Source of the DNA: Chondrinema litorale
GTDB taxonomy: Bacteria; Bacteroidota; Bacteroidia; Cytophagales; Flammeovirgaceae
Direction of reading: 5' to 3'
DNA length: 64,000 nucleotides
NCBI RefSeq assembly: GCF_026250525.1
Contig: NZ_CP111045.1
Span: 248,001-312,000 of the forward strand
Position numbers and translations under genes: made by a program. Below, one piece after another: positions 53,016 to 61,402 of this stretch; position 1 is the first letter of the stretch, and each line of letters starts with the position of its first letter. The notes beneath the pieces were generated by a model. It saw only the letters and a program-made list of their open reading frames with translations. It did not search any database and was not told where the DNA came from.

Positions 53016-53255
53016 GCTGGTAACGATCAGATATGGCGCTTTGCCTCCGAGCTTTTTAAGTTCCGATAAAAGTAGCTTATCTGCCGGTGTGATCAAAGTT
53101 TCAGATAACCACTGCGTCATTTCGGATAAAAACTCCCACGAGCAGAAGATGGTAGAAAGCACATCAGTTTCCTGTCGGCAGATCAGCGGGATCTTTAGCA
53201 GACTCTTTGCAGATGACTAAGTAAAGCCATGCACCATCATCGTTTGTTAGCGAGC
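53016..53255 (-). other. attC-like site 5 (long, ~240 bp)
   Basis: GCTGGTAACGATCAGATATG at the left and CATCGTTTGTTAGCGAGC at the right. GATCAGATATGGC and GCCATGCACCATCATC are imperfectly complementary. It is the longest inter-cassette palindrome seen, like the long attC type of large integrons. Confidence 0.6.
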
Positions 53256-53257
53256 TA

Positions 53258-53707
53258 TTATTGATCCACTAAATCTGCTGTTATGCTACGTTCGGTTGTT
53301 GAGTAGATGAGTGTTCGATCGTGTCCTCCCCAGTTGCCAGTTGGCGGAATGAAGTTCAAAGTGTATTCAGATATTCCTGCTCGCTCCAAGGAATCAATTC
53401 GTTTCTTCTCTTCATCGTATTCGGCTTGTATTAGAAAGTTGTTGTAATGGATTACCCGAATTTCCCACAGTTGTTTGTTTGTTGAGTCAATGCCAATTAA
53501 GTACATACTATCAATTGGGACGTTCAATTTGGACAGGTGTTCTTTCGTTATCTCAATAGCATTCGAAAGTTCAGAGTTCGAAGAAGTTAACTCTGATAGT
53601 TTTGGTTTCTGGATCTTAAGCTCAGTAGTTCGGTTACTTCTATCCTCTTGGGAATTACAGCTAGCTAAAATGAGTAGAATTTGTAAGGTTAGTAGAATGT
53701 TTTTCAT
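53258..53707 (-). CDS. Putative lipoprotein, cassette gene
   Basis: About 149 residues from the chosen start (MKNILLTLQILLILASCNSQ), which gives a clean lipoprotein signal (LASC). The longer frame starting at 53734 would read through the attC-like site and is less likely. Body: a mixed alpha/beta region with AIEITKEHLSKLNVPIDSMY and WEIRVIHYNNF, in the style of NTF2-like immunity proteins, ending ITADLVDQ. No family assigned. Confidence 0.65.
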   Translation of the reverse strand: MKNILLTLQILLILASCNSQEDRSNRTTELKIQKPKLSELTSSNSELSNAIEITKEHLSKLNVPIDSMYLIGIDSTNKQLWEIRVIHYNNFLIQAEYDEEKKRIDSLERAGISEYTLNFIPPTGNWGGHDRTLIYSTTERSITADLVDQ

Positions 53708-53715
53708 GGCGGCGT

Positions 53716-53755
53716 GCTCGTTAACATCTGGCAAAACTGCGTTTTAATGCAGTTT
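53716..53755 (-). other. Compact attC-like site 6 (class with GCGTTTTAATGC core)
   Basis: CTCGTTAACATCTGGC and then AAACTGC-GTTTTAAT-GCAGTTT, a perfect 7-bp stem with the loop GTTTTAAT. The same loop recurs at 57174 and, with one change, at 58517. The right arm overlaps the last codons of the next gene. Confidence 0.5.
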
Positions 53756-54463
53756 AAGTTTTTTGTCGGGCATTTTAATTTCTTTTAATCTTTCAATGAA
53801 AAGGCCTTTTTCTGACTCCCAGCCAAACCTAATTATTTTATTGATTTTCAAGTAGGTTAAAATTAAATGAAAATTACCATTCCCTAATACTTTAGCCCTA
53901 GTCTCATTCTCAAAAAAAGTTTTTGTCTTAAGCTCTAGTTGATTTAACTCAGGCAAAATAAAGCTAAATTCTTCCAGAATTTTAGAATCAAATTCTATAG
54001 GATATTGAAAATCGAATGGGAGTTTTGGTTCTTGTTCATTTAATCCGCCAAACATGTTCCTAACACCATAGCCAAAATACCATCTATCTTGCTCAATTAA
54101 ATCTTTCCCTGCATAAAATTCATTATCAACACCTCTTTTACCACCCCAGAAAAATTCATAATCACCCATGAACTCTGTTTCCAATCTTATCCTAGCAAAG
54201 TCAAATTTAATTTTGCTCAAAAAGTATTCGAATTTTAATATGAATTCTGACCACGATGTCCCTCCAACTAGATTTTTATAAGTTGCTCCAAAAGTTGCAA
54301 TTGGACTTTCATAATAATATGGTCTCTCATCTCCGCAAAGATTTAACATTTCAGGCCGAATCCACGGATAATTTTCGTCAATCTCCATAGACTCCACAGT
54401 CTTTTCATAAAGGTCTAAATCCTCTACTTTTATTATTCCGTGAACAATTGAAATTTCTCCCAT
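53744..54463 (-). CDS. Uncharacterised cytosolic protein, cassette gene
   Basis: 239 residues without a signal. Aromatic-rich (PWIRPEMLNLCGDERPYYYE, EFFWGGKRGVDNEFYAG, WYFGYGVRNMFGG), mixed alpha/beta. The start MGEISIVHGII directly names a beta strand typical of small immunity-like proteins. No family recognised. Its stop lies within the compact attC-like site. Confidence 0.65.
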   Translation of the reverse strand: MGEISIVHGIIKVEDLDLYEKTVESMEIDENYPWIRPEMLNLCGDERPYYYESPIATFGATYKNLVGGTSWSEFILKFEYFLSKIKFDFARIRLETEFMGDYEFFWGGKRGVDNEFYAGKDLIEQDRWYFGYGVRNMFGGLNEQEPKLPFDFQYPIEFDSKILEEFSFILPELNQLELKTKTFFENETRAKVLGNGNFHLILTYLKINKIIRFGWESEKGLFIERLKEIKMPDKKLKLH

Positions 54464-54471
54464 TTTTTAAT

Positions 54472-54664
54472 GCCATACAACGCTCTTACTAAACGGACGT
54501 GGGATTAAAGATAAAACTCTTCAATCTATCACAAACGGTAATCAAAGCGTCGTTTTTATTTTATTCGAATCGTCAATCGTTAAAGCGGAGTTTTGGCTGA
54601 ATAGGAGCACAAAGCTCTCTGATCTCCTTCTACTCCCATTGTGTATAGTTATTGTTGGGTATTG
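54472..54664 (-). other. attC-like site 7
   Basis: GCCATACAACGCTC at the left and ATTGTTGGGTATTG at the right; GTTGGGT is an exact GTTRRRY core. GACGTGGGATTAAAG... and CTACTCCCATTGTG pair around TGGGA/TCCCA. 193 bp. Confidence 0.6.
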
Positions 54665-54670
54665 TATTAT

Positions 54671-55063
54671 TTACATAACATGTATATCATCTAGGTATAC
54701 TCGATATACTCTCTGGTCTTCACTTTCTAATGAGAACTTTGCTGTTAAGTCTCCCCATTCACCATCTAAAGGGATATCATATTCAACTGCATACCCACTA
54801 CCATCAGTATACTCATAGAATGTTATTACTTCATTGTCCAAGTCCATTTGGTCTGGGTTATTAATCACAGGCATACGTTCATGCCAACAGTAGTCCAGAA
54901 ATACTTCTTTCAAGTTTTCAGTATTCCAATTGAAGTTTCTTTCACTATCTACATCCAATAAACTATTGGCTTCTTTAAATTTGTTTAATGATAGAAGCTT
55001 TACCCATTCCCTAATGAACAATCTTATATCCTCATGAAGGTGGTTTTGATTAAATACTCTCAT
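54671..55063 (-). CDS. Uncharacterised protein, cassette gene
   Basis: About 130 residues from Met (MRVFNQNHLHEDIRLFIREW); an upstream ATG at 55081 adds six residues. It ends in GEWGDLTAKFSLESEDQRVY and RVYLDDIHVM, which recalls a widespread small family of uncharacterised proteins (DUF7668-like in my recollection). Cytosolic, with no catalytic motif visible. Confidence 0.65.
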   Translation of the reverse strand: MRVFNQNHLHEDIRLFIREWVKLLSLNKFKEANSLLDVDSERNFNWNTENLKEVFLDYCWHERMPVINNPDQMDLDNEVITFYEYTDGSGYAVEYDIPLDGEWGDLTAKFSLESEDQRVYRVYLDDIHVM

Positions 55064-55085
55064 AGCCGTAATGATACTCAAGATA

Positions 55086-55340
55086 TGTGTAACACGTATA
55101 TGCGCTTTATTTCTCTTATCTCAAATATCCAAATTATCCAGTGGACTCACAATGCCATCTATACCTTTTTTAGTGATATAGTCAATTTCTATCAGGTTAA
55201 AATCACAACACACTCCATTATGTATGCAAAAGGATAGTATTTACTTGAAAACCTCATATAACACCATACATATTTTTTCATTTACTTGATTTAAGACACC
55301 ATATTTTAGGCTATTTTGCTTCTCGATTGTTTGACTAAAA
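55086..55340. repeat. Dispersed repeat, short copy (related to 22477-22886)
   Basis: The blocks match the copy at 22477 (TCCAGTGGACTCACAATGCC; GCTATTTTGCTTCTCGATTG). A decayed minus-strand stretch (FNLIEIDYITKKGIDGIVSP then LDNLDI-stop) is shared. It lies inside the cassette array between two genes and accounts for the gap here. Confidence 0.7.
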
Positions 55341-55414
55341 AATAGGACAACATTTTCTAAAAAAATATTGATGTATCTCATTAAAATATTCACGCTTCTG
55401 TATTTTAGATTTTA

Positions 55415-55834
55415 TTATTCACTCCAATCTTGATCAGCTAAGGTTCCTTTCAATAGTTGTTTTATCCACTGTTTTCTTTGTTCAGAAAGAGCCTCAAACT
55501 TGAGTGTCATTATTATTAAAGCGGCTCTTTGCTGAGTCTGTTTTTGATCAAATTTATCAAGAAGCCACTCCATATCTTTTGTCGAGAATGTAACACGAGT
55601 TTGTGGATAGAAAGTATGCAGTGTAATAGCTCTCAAAAAATGATATTGCATGTTACTCATTGCACAATTATGGAGAGAAAATTCATTGTCTATTATTGGA
55701 AGAATGGTTAGTTGTTTTTCCTTCATATTACCGTTAAGATCGCTGAACATATCAATCAATCCTTGTGAAGACCAAGCTGGATTTATTGGGTCTGAAAGAA
55801 AGCCTTTCAATCTTAATATCGGATCTATTTTCAT
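55415..55834 (-). CDS. Uncharacterised helical protein, cassette gene
   Basis: 139 residues, alpha-helical and cytosolic (ILRLKGFLSDPINPAWSSQG, WLLDKFDQKQTQQRAALIIM, QRKQWIKQLLKGTLADQDWS). No family recognised. It follows the repeat copy and precedes a weak attC-like site. Confidence 0.6.
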   Translation of the reverse strand: MKIDPILRLKGFLSDPINPAWSSQGLIDMFSDLNGNMKEKQLTILPIIDNEFSLHNCAMSNMQYHFLRAITLHTFYPQTRVTFSTKDMEWLLDKFDQKQTQQRAALIIMTLKFEALSEQRKQWIKQLLKGTLADQDWSE

Positions 55835-55869
55835 TTTTCAATTCTATAATACTAAACTATAAATCTCTA

Positions 55870-55905
55870 GCTGTACTAACAACTACAATAGATTCCACAG
55901 AATAC
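55870..55905 (-). other. Weak attC-like remnant
   Basis: GTACTAACAACTACAATAG and ATTCCACAGAATACGATTGT pair only partly. Low confidence, kept because it lies at the position where a site is expected. Confidence 0.25.
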
Positions 55906-55945
55906 GATTGTTTTAGTTTGCAAAAAGCTTTTCGGCCTATCTATA

Positions 55946-56449
55946 TCAATCACTATTTTTATTATTTGTTAGTAGCTTTATTTTTCTAACTATTGTTGCA
56001 ATATCTGCTTGTTTATCAAATGATTTATTTTGCAAATAAATACTGATTCCATTTTCTGGTATAAGAATTAATCCTTTCTCTGTTTCTACTACATCACTAA
56101 AAAACTCCCATTTGCCATTCATTTCTGTAAATGGCCCAATTGATTGTACTTTGTCATCTTCGAAAATCATTGTTACCTCAGTACCCATCATTTTACTATT
56201 TAATCTTTCTTTTAACCATTTTGATTTTGAGGAATAAAATTCATAAATCATTAGGGTACCAAATACCAAGAGTCCGCCAGAAATGTATACGAGGGATTCG
56301 TTATTTATGTAAATAACCAAAGCTACAACTAGGCTTGCAAATCCAATTTTGTGTTCCCATTTTTTGAATATACTTCTGAATCTAAGCCATTCAGAAAAAT
56401 ATTCATTGTAGTATTCTTTATTAATATTTTGGTTTACTTGGATTCTCAT
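55946..56449 (-). CDS. YcxB-like membrane protein, cassette gene
   Basis: 167 residues. Two transmembrane helices (~33-50 KIGFASLVVALVIYIN; ~55-72 VYISGGLLVFGTLMIYEF) followed by a beta domain with the family-like ending GLILIPENGISIYLQNKSFD. YcxB-type proteins are uncharacterised membrane proteins and appear next to toxin systems. Moderate assignment. Confidence 0.65.
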   Translation of the reverse strand: MRIQVNQNINKEYYNEYFSEWLRFRSIFKKWEHKIGFASLVVALVIYINNESLVYISGGLLVFGTLMIYEFYSSKSKWLKERLNSKMMGTEVTMIFEDDKVQSIGPFTEMNGKWEFFSDVVETEKGLILIPENGISIYLQNKSFDKQADIATIVRKIKLLTNNKNSD

Positions 56450-56462
56450 ATTTTATAAATCA

Positions 56463-56534
56463 ATGCCAACTCTCCTGCTAATTGCTAAGCACAACACAGT
56501 CGCAAGTGTATAGATATTTAGCTATTGTCAGCTG
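56463..56534 (-). other. attC-like site 8
   Basis: ATGCCAACTCTCCTGC at the left and ATTGTCAGCTG at the right, with inner AATTGCTAAG versus TTTAGCTATT. Weaker than the others. Confidence 0.4.
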
Positions 56535-56549
56535 TTTTTTAATTTATTT

Positions 56550-56786
56550 TTACAATCTTTTTATTTGACTTTCATCATCCCAGTAAGGATTCTTTTCGCT
56601 ATAATCCCATAAAGTTAGGTGATTTAAGTCTTCCGAGAAGTCATCTATAAAAAACATATACTTTCTTCCCTCATTTATATCCCTTGGAGGGATTCCAAAT
56701 TCACTAATCCCAAATTCCTTTACATCTTCTATCCCAAAGCCATCTAATGCTTTGTCTTTAACTAAAATATGAATCTGTACAATAGA
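56550..56786 (-). pseudogene. Short open frame, probably a truncated or non-ATG gene
   Basis: The minus strand reads IHILVKDKALDGFGIEDVKE, FGISEFGIPPRDINEGRKYM and FFIDDFSEDLNHLTLWDYSE before a TAA, about 78 codons without an ATG near the 5' end. Coding quality is good and no frameshift occurs. It begins a few bases after the stop of the next upstream gene with no attC-like site between, so the two share one cassette or this is the 3' part of a broken gene. Confidence 0.5.
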
Positions 56787-56791
56787 TTATT

Positions 56792-57163
56792 TTATTCAGT
56801 ATTCCAATCATCTTCATTTTCCACTGGGTTAGGTAGCCTCCCTTCTAACCATTTTTTCAATGTACCAGGTTTAAATTCCTTATCGGTTGTCTCGATTATC
56901 CATGATAAAAAATCGGTGGGACCTCCATTCATGTATGGAGGAGGAGATACAGGATAAAATACTGTTGGCAATCTCTCGTCAATTGAAAGATAGTTCATAA
57001 TATGCCCAAATTCTTGAACAACATTCCACGCCAAAGGATGTTCGATGTTGATAGAGAATTTTACCCACCACATTCCTTCCTCACTACCTGTAGCTATGGG
57101 TTGCTGTACAGCTGGTACTTTACCTAAAAATTCTGTTAATGATGCAAAAGCTCTTTCGTCCAT
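56792..57163 (-). CDS. Uncharacterised protein, cassette gene
   Basis: 123 residues. The sequence MWWVKFSINIEHPLAWNVVQ, MNYLSIDERLPTVFYPVSPP and PPYMNGGPTDFLSWIIETTD belongs, as far as I remember, to a small conserved family of unknown function that also occurs outside Bacteroidota. Cytosolic, with no catalytic residues obvious. Confidence 0.7.
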   Translation of the reverse strand: MDERAFASLTEFLGKVPAVQQPIATGSEEGMWWVKFSINIEHPLAWNVVQEFGHIMNYLSIDERLPTVFYPVSPPPYMNGGPTDFLSWIIETTDKEFKPGTLKKWLEGRLPNPVENEDDWNTE

Positions 57164-57173
57164 CCGGTAATTC

Positions 57174-57214
57174 TAATTAACATTTAATGTAAAATGTGTT
57201 TTAATACATTTTTA
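57174..57214 (-). other. Compact attC-like site 9 (GTTTTAAT-loop class)
   Basis: AATTAACATTTAATGT and AAAATGT-GTTTTAAT-ACATTTT, a 7-bp stem with the same loop as site 6, 48 bp from gene to gene. Confidence 0.5.
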
Positions 57215-57787
57215 AATAGGGTTAGGCTTTGTTTTATATTTGTTTACTATTGAATCATCCCACACCTGGGCTTCTATGTATTTATCATACTTTAATCTTT
57301 CCTCAATTTGACATTTTTCCTCCGATGGTATTCCATACTCATCTATGAGATCGTTTATTTCACTTAGTAGAAAGATTTGTCCGTTACAAGCTTTTCTATA
57401 AGTGGCAAGTTTTGGTTCGTTATGAAACTGAAAAGAGACCATACTATCCGGATACGTAAAACTTAAGTGCTCAGCTTTAAAAGCAGACAGAGGTATTTTA
57501 ATTACTCCAGGATTCACATACCAAGATTTTGCCCATTCGCATTCACCTAGCATTAAGTAAAATGGGTCATCTCTCTTAGGTTTTCCTCCTTTTGAGATAA
57601 ACTGTTCTTTTAGTCTTGCTTCTAGGCCAAACCTTAGTTCGATGTAGTTTGGTGGTCTTTTGCTATTAAACCCATTAGAAATTTTGCTTTGAATAGCCAA
57701 TGCTTTCTCAATTCCCTCTTCGGTAATATTTCGAAAAGGGCCATTTTCTAATTCATAATAGTGATACAAGTACTCAGGTATTGCCAT
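57212..57787 (-). CDS. Conserved protein of unknown function, cassette gene
   Basis: 191 residues. The opening PEYLYHYYELENGPFRNITE, then QFISKGGKPKRDDPFYLMLG and WDDSIVNKYK, matches a family I have seen across phyla with the pattern YLYHYYE...GPF...FI.KGGKP.R..PHYM.LG.C.W...WY. No function is known to me. Cytosolic, complete. Confidence 0.75.
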   Translation of the reverse strand: MAIPEYLYHYYELENGPFRNITEEGIEKALAIQSKISNGFNSKRPPNYIELRFGLEARLKEQFISKGGKPKRDDPFYLMLGECEWAKSWYVNPGVIKIPLSAFKAEHLSFTYPDSMVSFQFHNEPKLATYRKACNGQIFLLSEINDLIDEYGIPSEEKCQIEERLKYDKYIEAQVWDDSIVNKYKTKPNPI

Positions 57788-58010
57788 TCAATATAATTTC
57801 TTTTTGTTAGTATAGTAAATAGAGCCTAATGATACATGTAATTGCTATAACTAAGCAGTTACAAACAACTACACATAATGATACAAATAACACCGTGCCT
57901 TGTTAAAAATATAAATGATTCCAATTAGACACAAGGTTATAGAATAGAATCAGTTGATCCGTGTAGTCAACTGAAGGTATAGATGGTTTATAAAATATTG
58001 TAACCCGTTT

Positions 58011-58490
58011 TTATTCAATGGAAATACATTTATTGTTGAAGCAAATAACTCTTATATCTCTATTGATATCCTTCAGCCTGTATTGAAATGTTGCTGTACA
58101 ATCACATTCCGCAACAGCGGACCCCCTTTGATCGGTAATAGTTTCATTTCCTAGTGAGTCAATTGAATAAATTCTAACAAAGCTATCAGTAAATGAATTT
58201 CCAGAAATTTCAAGTGTATCACTAGCCACTAATAGTGTCCCCCTTTCCTTATTTTCACAATTTATAGTCACCTCTATAGTAAAATTTAACCTATTATTTT
58301 TCTGTTTAAAATTCTTTAAGCTTAGTTGCTTGATTTGTACATTTTCATCGCCAACTATACTCCCGCATTTATATTCAAAATCAACTACTTTAGTTGTGAT
58401 ATCCGTGAAATATTTTCTTACAATAACTTGTGAAAAAGAATTACAAACTGTAATCAATGATAAAAAAAGAGCTATAATGTACTTCAACAC
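58011..58490 (-). CDS. Secreted protein of unknown function, cassette gene
   Basis: 159 residues with a clear signal peptide (LKYIIALFLSLITVCNSFSQ, cleavage ~21). The body is beta-rich, with four cysteines in disulfide-like spacing (CGS, CENKE, CDCTA, CFNNKC). Not recognised. The 220-bp upstream gap (57788-58010) has only a small hairpin at 57950-57972 and no convincing attC-like site. Confidence 0.65.
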   Translation of the reverse strand: MLKYIIALFLSLITVCNSFSQVIVRKYFTDITTKVVDFEYKCGSIVGDENVQIKQLSLKNFKQKNNRLNFTIEVTINCENKERGTLLVASDTLEISGNSFTDSFVRIYSIDSLGNETITDQRGSAVAECDCTATFQYRLKDINRDIRVICFNNKCISIE

Positions 58491-58516
58491 TATTTATTTT
58501 TTATTTAAAGTAAAAG

Positions 58517-58580
58517 AATTACAACGTTTTTGTATATGTCGCATTTTAATGCGCTACATTCCTTGTCGGTGGTAGTATGC
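58517..58580 (-). other. attC-like site 10 (GCATTTTAATGC core)
   Basis: ATTACAACGTTTTTGTATAT then CGCATTTTAATGCG, and GTCGGTGGTAGTATGCC at the right. The central loop resembles sites 6 and 9. Confidence 0.5.
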
Positions 58581-58594
58581 CTCATTTCCAAGTT

Positions 58595-59266
58595 TTACCT
58601 ATTCAAGACTTTTTCAATCAGTCCAGATTTGTTATCTACTCGGTAGTATGATATAGCTGGAAGTTGTTCTTCATTTACTTGTCCGAATTTAACTAAGTAA
58701 CAGGCTGCATTTCCACTTGGGTATTTTTCGATGAATATAAATGTCTTTATATCTTTAGTTTTTAGGTATCTTCCAATTGAATCCACTTCTTCTCTGTCCC
58801 AAATCTTCTTGTGGATTGAAACCTCCAACTCAGAAAGAGATCTTATGCTGTCATTGTATAACATTAATTGAGTCATCTTACCGGATTCACTGTGAACAGC
58901 AAAGCTCAAGTTCACAAACGGATCAATTTTTCTTTGTAGAATAAAAATATGGTCACCTAACTTTTTGGTTAGAAATCCAAGATTTCGATTTGACTTTATC
59001 TTAATTGTATCCACTGTCTCTTGAATTATAAAACGAAGACCTTTATAGGATACGTCATTCAAATTAACCTGGAATAAGTCAGTCGTATCCTTATTTTCTG
59101 CCGAATAGAACTCATATCTATAATTGTCAATTCCAGTCTGAAATAGCTTATAGAGAATTGTCCCTTTAGATGTTTTTCCCAAATCCCTTACTTCAACAAA
59201 GTCGTTTTGTTCTAAACTTGAACACCGACTTGTAAGAATGATTAACATTATTAGTCTGATTTTCAT
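58595..59266 (-). CDS. Putative lipoprotein, cassette gene
   Basis: 223 residues. MKIRLIMLIILTSRCSSLEQ is a lipoprotein signal (Cys 15, though TSRC is an unusual lipobox). The body has a mixed alpha/beta pattern (VRDLGKTSKGTILYKLFQTG, IWDREEVDSIGRYLKTKDIK). Not recognised; not an enzyme by any visible motif. Confidence 0.6.
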   Translation of the reverse strand: MKIRLIMLIILTSRCSSLEQNDFVEVRDLGKTSKGTILYKLFQTGIDNYRYEFYSAENKDTTDLFQVNLNDVSYKGLRFIIQETVDTIKIKSNRNLGFLTKKLGDHIFILQRKIDPFVNLSFAVHSESGKMTQLMLYNDSIRSLSELEVSIHKKIWDREEVDSIGRYLKTKDIKTFIFIEKYPSGNAACYLVKFGQVNEEQLPAISYYRVDNKSGLIEKVLNR

Positions 59267-59278
59267 ATGGTATTACCA

Positions 59279-59408
59279 CCAAAGGTAAGTTTATGGATCG
59301 TTGCAAGAAATCCGCGAGGGTTTTCTGCCTAAAACTAAGATAGCAAAATTGCGACGAATACCGATAAGGAATTCAGCCGCAATGAGCTATAAACCGTGTT
59401 AGCAGCTG
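59279..59408 (-). other. attC-like site 11
   Basis: GGTAAGTTTATGGATCGTTG C at the left and GCAATGAGCTATAAACCGTG TTAGCAGC at the right. TAAGTTTATGGATCGTTGC aligns with the complement of the right arm with an asymmetric bulge, as in attC. 130 bp. Confidence 0.65.
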
Positions 59409-59427
59409 GCTGTTGATCTAATTATTG

Positions 59428-60321
59428 TTACAGGTATTTTTGCAAATATTTTTTAAAGTATTCAGCACTATCAGCTATACTTCTCATGGGATTGTTTGTG
59501 AAGTTGCCCCCTTGTTCTATGTAATAGAATTCAAGTCCAGATTCAATAGGATCAGGCAAAATCGTGACATAATTGATTGAACCATTACCTAGTTCAGTGT
59601 AATCTCTGGTAATTTTATCCATATCTTTAATATGCCACATTACGTAGCGCCCAGGCTGATCCTTAATCAATTCCTTGGGAGTAGTATTAGAAGAATGCAT
59701 AACCCAATACATATCTAGTTGAAGCTTGACAAATTCGGGATCGGTTTCCCTCAGAATAATATCAAATCCGGTTTCCCCATCATGATCAATAAATTCAAAG
59801 CCGTGATTATGATACGCAAATCCCAGGCCGGCATTCGTGATTTGTTCACCTATTATATTTAGTTTTTCTGACATTATTTTAAAATTGTCCATGGTACGTT
59901 GTTCCGGAGCTATCCACGGCCATGTAATATATTTCATATCTAAATCTTGAGCGCCTTTGATGCATTGGTCTGTAAAGAGTCTTAACTCCTCCTTTGATTT
60001 ATGGAGATATGATGAAAATCCGAAATGTCCACTTGAGGCAGTAACTTGCAGGTCTTGGAGAATCTTTTTAAAATCTGAAGATTTATACCCATAAAAAGTT
60101 CCTTTCTCACTGTCAAATCCAAATGTTTCAAAATCTTCATATCCCATTGTTTTTGCAGCTTTGAGTGTAGCTATAGCATCTTTATTCATGTTTTCGTTAA
60201 TGGTATATAACTGAAGTCCCATTTTATATTTGGTCCTTTTAACCATTGAATAACTTGTTATTGGCAACATGGTGGATGCTCCCAGAATACTTATGGTTTT
60301 AATAAAGTTTTTCCGATTCAT
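59428..60321 (-). CDS. Exported sugar phosphate isomerase/epimerase-like protein (TIM barrel), cassette gene
   Basis: 297 residues. A Tat/Sec-like N terminus (NRKNFIKTISILGASTMLPI) precedes an AP-endonuclease-2/xylose-isomerase-like barrel: KMGLQLYTINENMN (strand 1), WPWIAPEQRTMDNF, LGFAYHNHGFEF (metal His ~170), LQLDMYWVMHSS (metal Asp/His) and VMWHIKDMDK (metal His). Full length for the family. It probably acts on a sugar or inositol derivative in the periplasm. It is the one clear metabolic enzyme in the cassette array. Confidence 0.85.
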   Translation of the reverse strand: MNRKNFIKTISILGASTMLPITSYSMVKRTKYKMGLQLYTINENMNKDAIATLKAAKTMGYEDFETFGFDSEKGTFYGYKSSDFKKILQDLQVTASSGHFGFSSYLHKSKEELRLFTDQCIKGAQDLDMKYITWPWIAPEQRTMDNFKIMSEKLNIIGEQITNAGLGFAYHNHGFEFIDHDGETGFDIILRETDPEFVKLQLDMYWVMHSSNTTPKELIKDQPGRYVMWHIKDMDKITRDYTELGNGSINYVTILPDPIESGLEFYYIEQGGNFTNNPMRSIADSAEYFKKYLQKYL

Positions 60322-60423
60322 ATTTACTATTTAAAGAGTTGTAATTGTCTTGACCTTTTGTTATGATATTGAATCTGCCAAAGGATAATATCTATTATTT
60401 TAATCTCATTCATCATTTAGCCT

Positions 60424-60548
60424 GCTGCTAATGGTTACTATTTGGCATGTAGGGCAGTAGAAAACACTGAAATCAAGCTAGATACGAGCCAAATCATTGA
60501 TTTAGCGGTGTACCGAACGCCCTATTTGCTATATACCGTGTTATGCAC
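60424..60548 (-). other. attC-like site 12
   Basis: GCTAATGGTTACTATTTGGC ATGTAGGGC at the left and GCCCTATTTGCTATATACCG TGTTATGCAC at the right; the arms are imperfectly complementary over ~22 bp and GTTATGC is an R''-type core. 125 bp. Confidence 0.65.
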
Positions 60549-60552
60549 TTTT

Positions 60553-61389
60553 TCAATACATTCTTGATACCCAAATTCCAGAGAAACAGCTTTCCTTTTC
60601 AACGAAAAGAATGCATTCCTGTCTGTAAATATCCCAATCCATTCTTAAAATACTAAATGAGTTGTCTAATTCTCTTTCAATGATAGCTATCATATCATCG
60701 AGGTAGTTCATTTGATTAACGGATTCATTGAAATCATTAATTTTGATTGGTGTAAATGGTAAAGCTGTCATCCCCCAGCCATCTTCTCCAATCACTTCTT
60801 CCATTGATTGCCAAGCTACTAAAGGGTTGTTTGTATGTGCCTTTTCTATTCTAATTATTTCAATATCAAATCCATTAAATGGAATTTCTTCAGAGGTAGC
60901 CAACTCTTTAGGGAGAGGTTTTTCACCTCTTTCTAATAGTTGAGCGACTTCAAGCCTATTCATTATTTGTGATTTATAATTCGCCTCTAATAGATTCATA
61001 TCATCTTCGTCTATCAGATTAAGATAATAAATTGGCTTATTCAAAATCTGAACTAGAACTGTTTCTGCGATTTTAGGTAAACCATTAAACTTATTATTCG
61101 CTATTTTCTCATAGGTCGAACTTAAAAGTTTTAGTTCAAGATATTGAAAAGGTAGAACCGAGACACTCTGCGAAGCTGATTCCTTCTTTTCATTTGCGAG
61201 CTCTATTTGTTTTTGAAAGTTGTAAAAACTTAACTCGTATTCGTTACCAAGGGGATCTTTTACTCTTAAAAGGTTATTCTTCCCTAATTTGCTTGATAAC
61301 CCGAAACTATTAAAAAAGCCATTCATTCTTACAGTGAAATCCTGAACCTCGTCATAAAAGATTATATAGTAATAATTAAAAGTTCTCAA
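60553..61389 (-). CDS. Uncharacterised protein, cassette gene
   Basis: 278 residues, cytosolic. Helical with a few strands (YYYIIFYDEVQDFTVRMNGF, MNRLEVAQLLERGEKPLPKE, FSILRMDWDIYRQECILFVE). No recognised domain. Single-gene cassette between attC-like sites 12 and 13. Confidence 0.65.
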   Translation of the reverse strand: MRTFNYYYIIFYDEVQDFTVRMNGFFNSFGLSSKLGKNNLLRVKDPLGNEYELSFYNFQKQIELANEKKESASQSVSVLPFQYLELKLLSSTYEKIANNKFNGLPKIAETVLVQILNKPIYYLNLIDEDDMNLLEANYKSQIMNRLEVAQLLERGEKPLPKELATSEEIPFNGFDIEIIRIEKAHTNNPLVAWQSMEEVIGEDGWGMTALPFTPIKINDFNESVNQMNYLDDMIAIIERELDNSFSILRMDWDIYRQECILFVEKESCFSGIWVSRMY

Positions 61390-61402
61390 ACCTGTATTTG
61401 TT

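Noticed and set aside
53014..53220. 68-codon plus-strand frame within attC-like site 5
   Set aside because: Lies in a palindromic non-coding region; no family and opposite to all neighbours.
55034..55237. 67-codon plus-strand frame over the second copy of the long repeat
   Set aside because: Same shadow frame as at 22437; explained by the repeat.
57788..58010. Gap between two cassette genes considered as an attC-like site
   Set aside because: Only a 7-bp hairpin (CAGTTGA/TCAACTG) and scattered AAC/GTT are seen; no paired cores.
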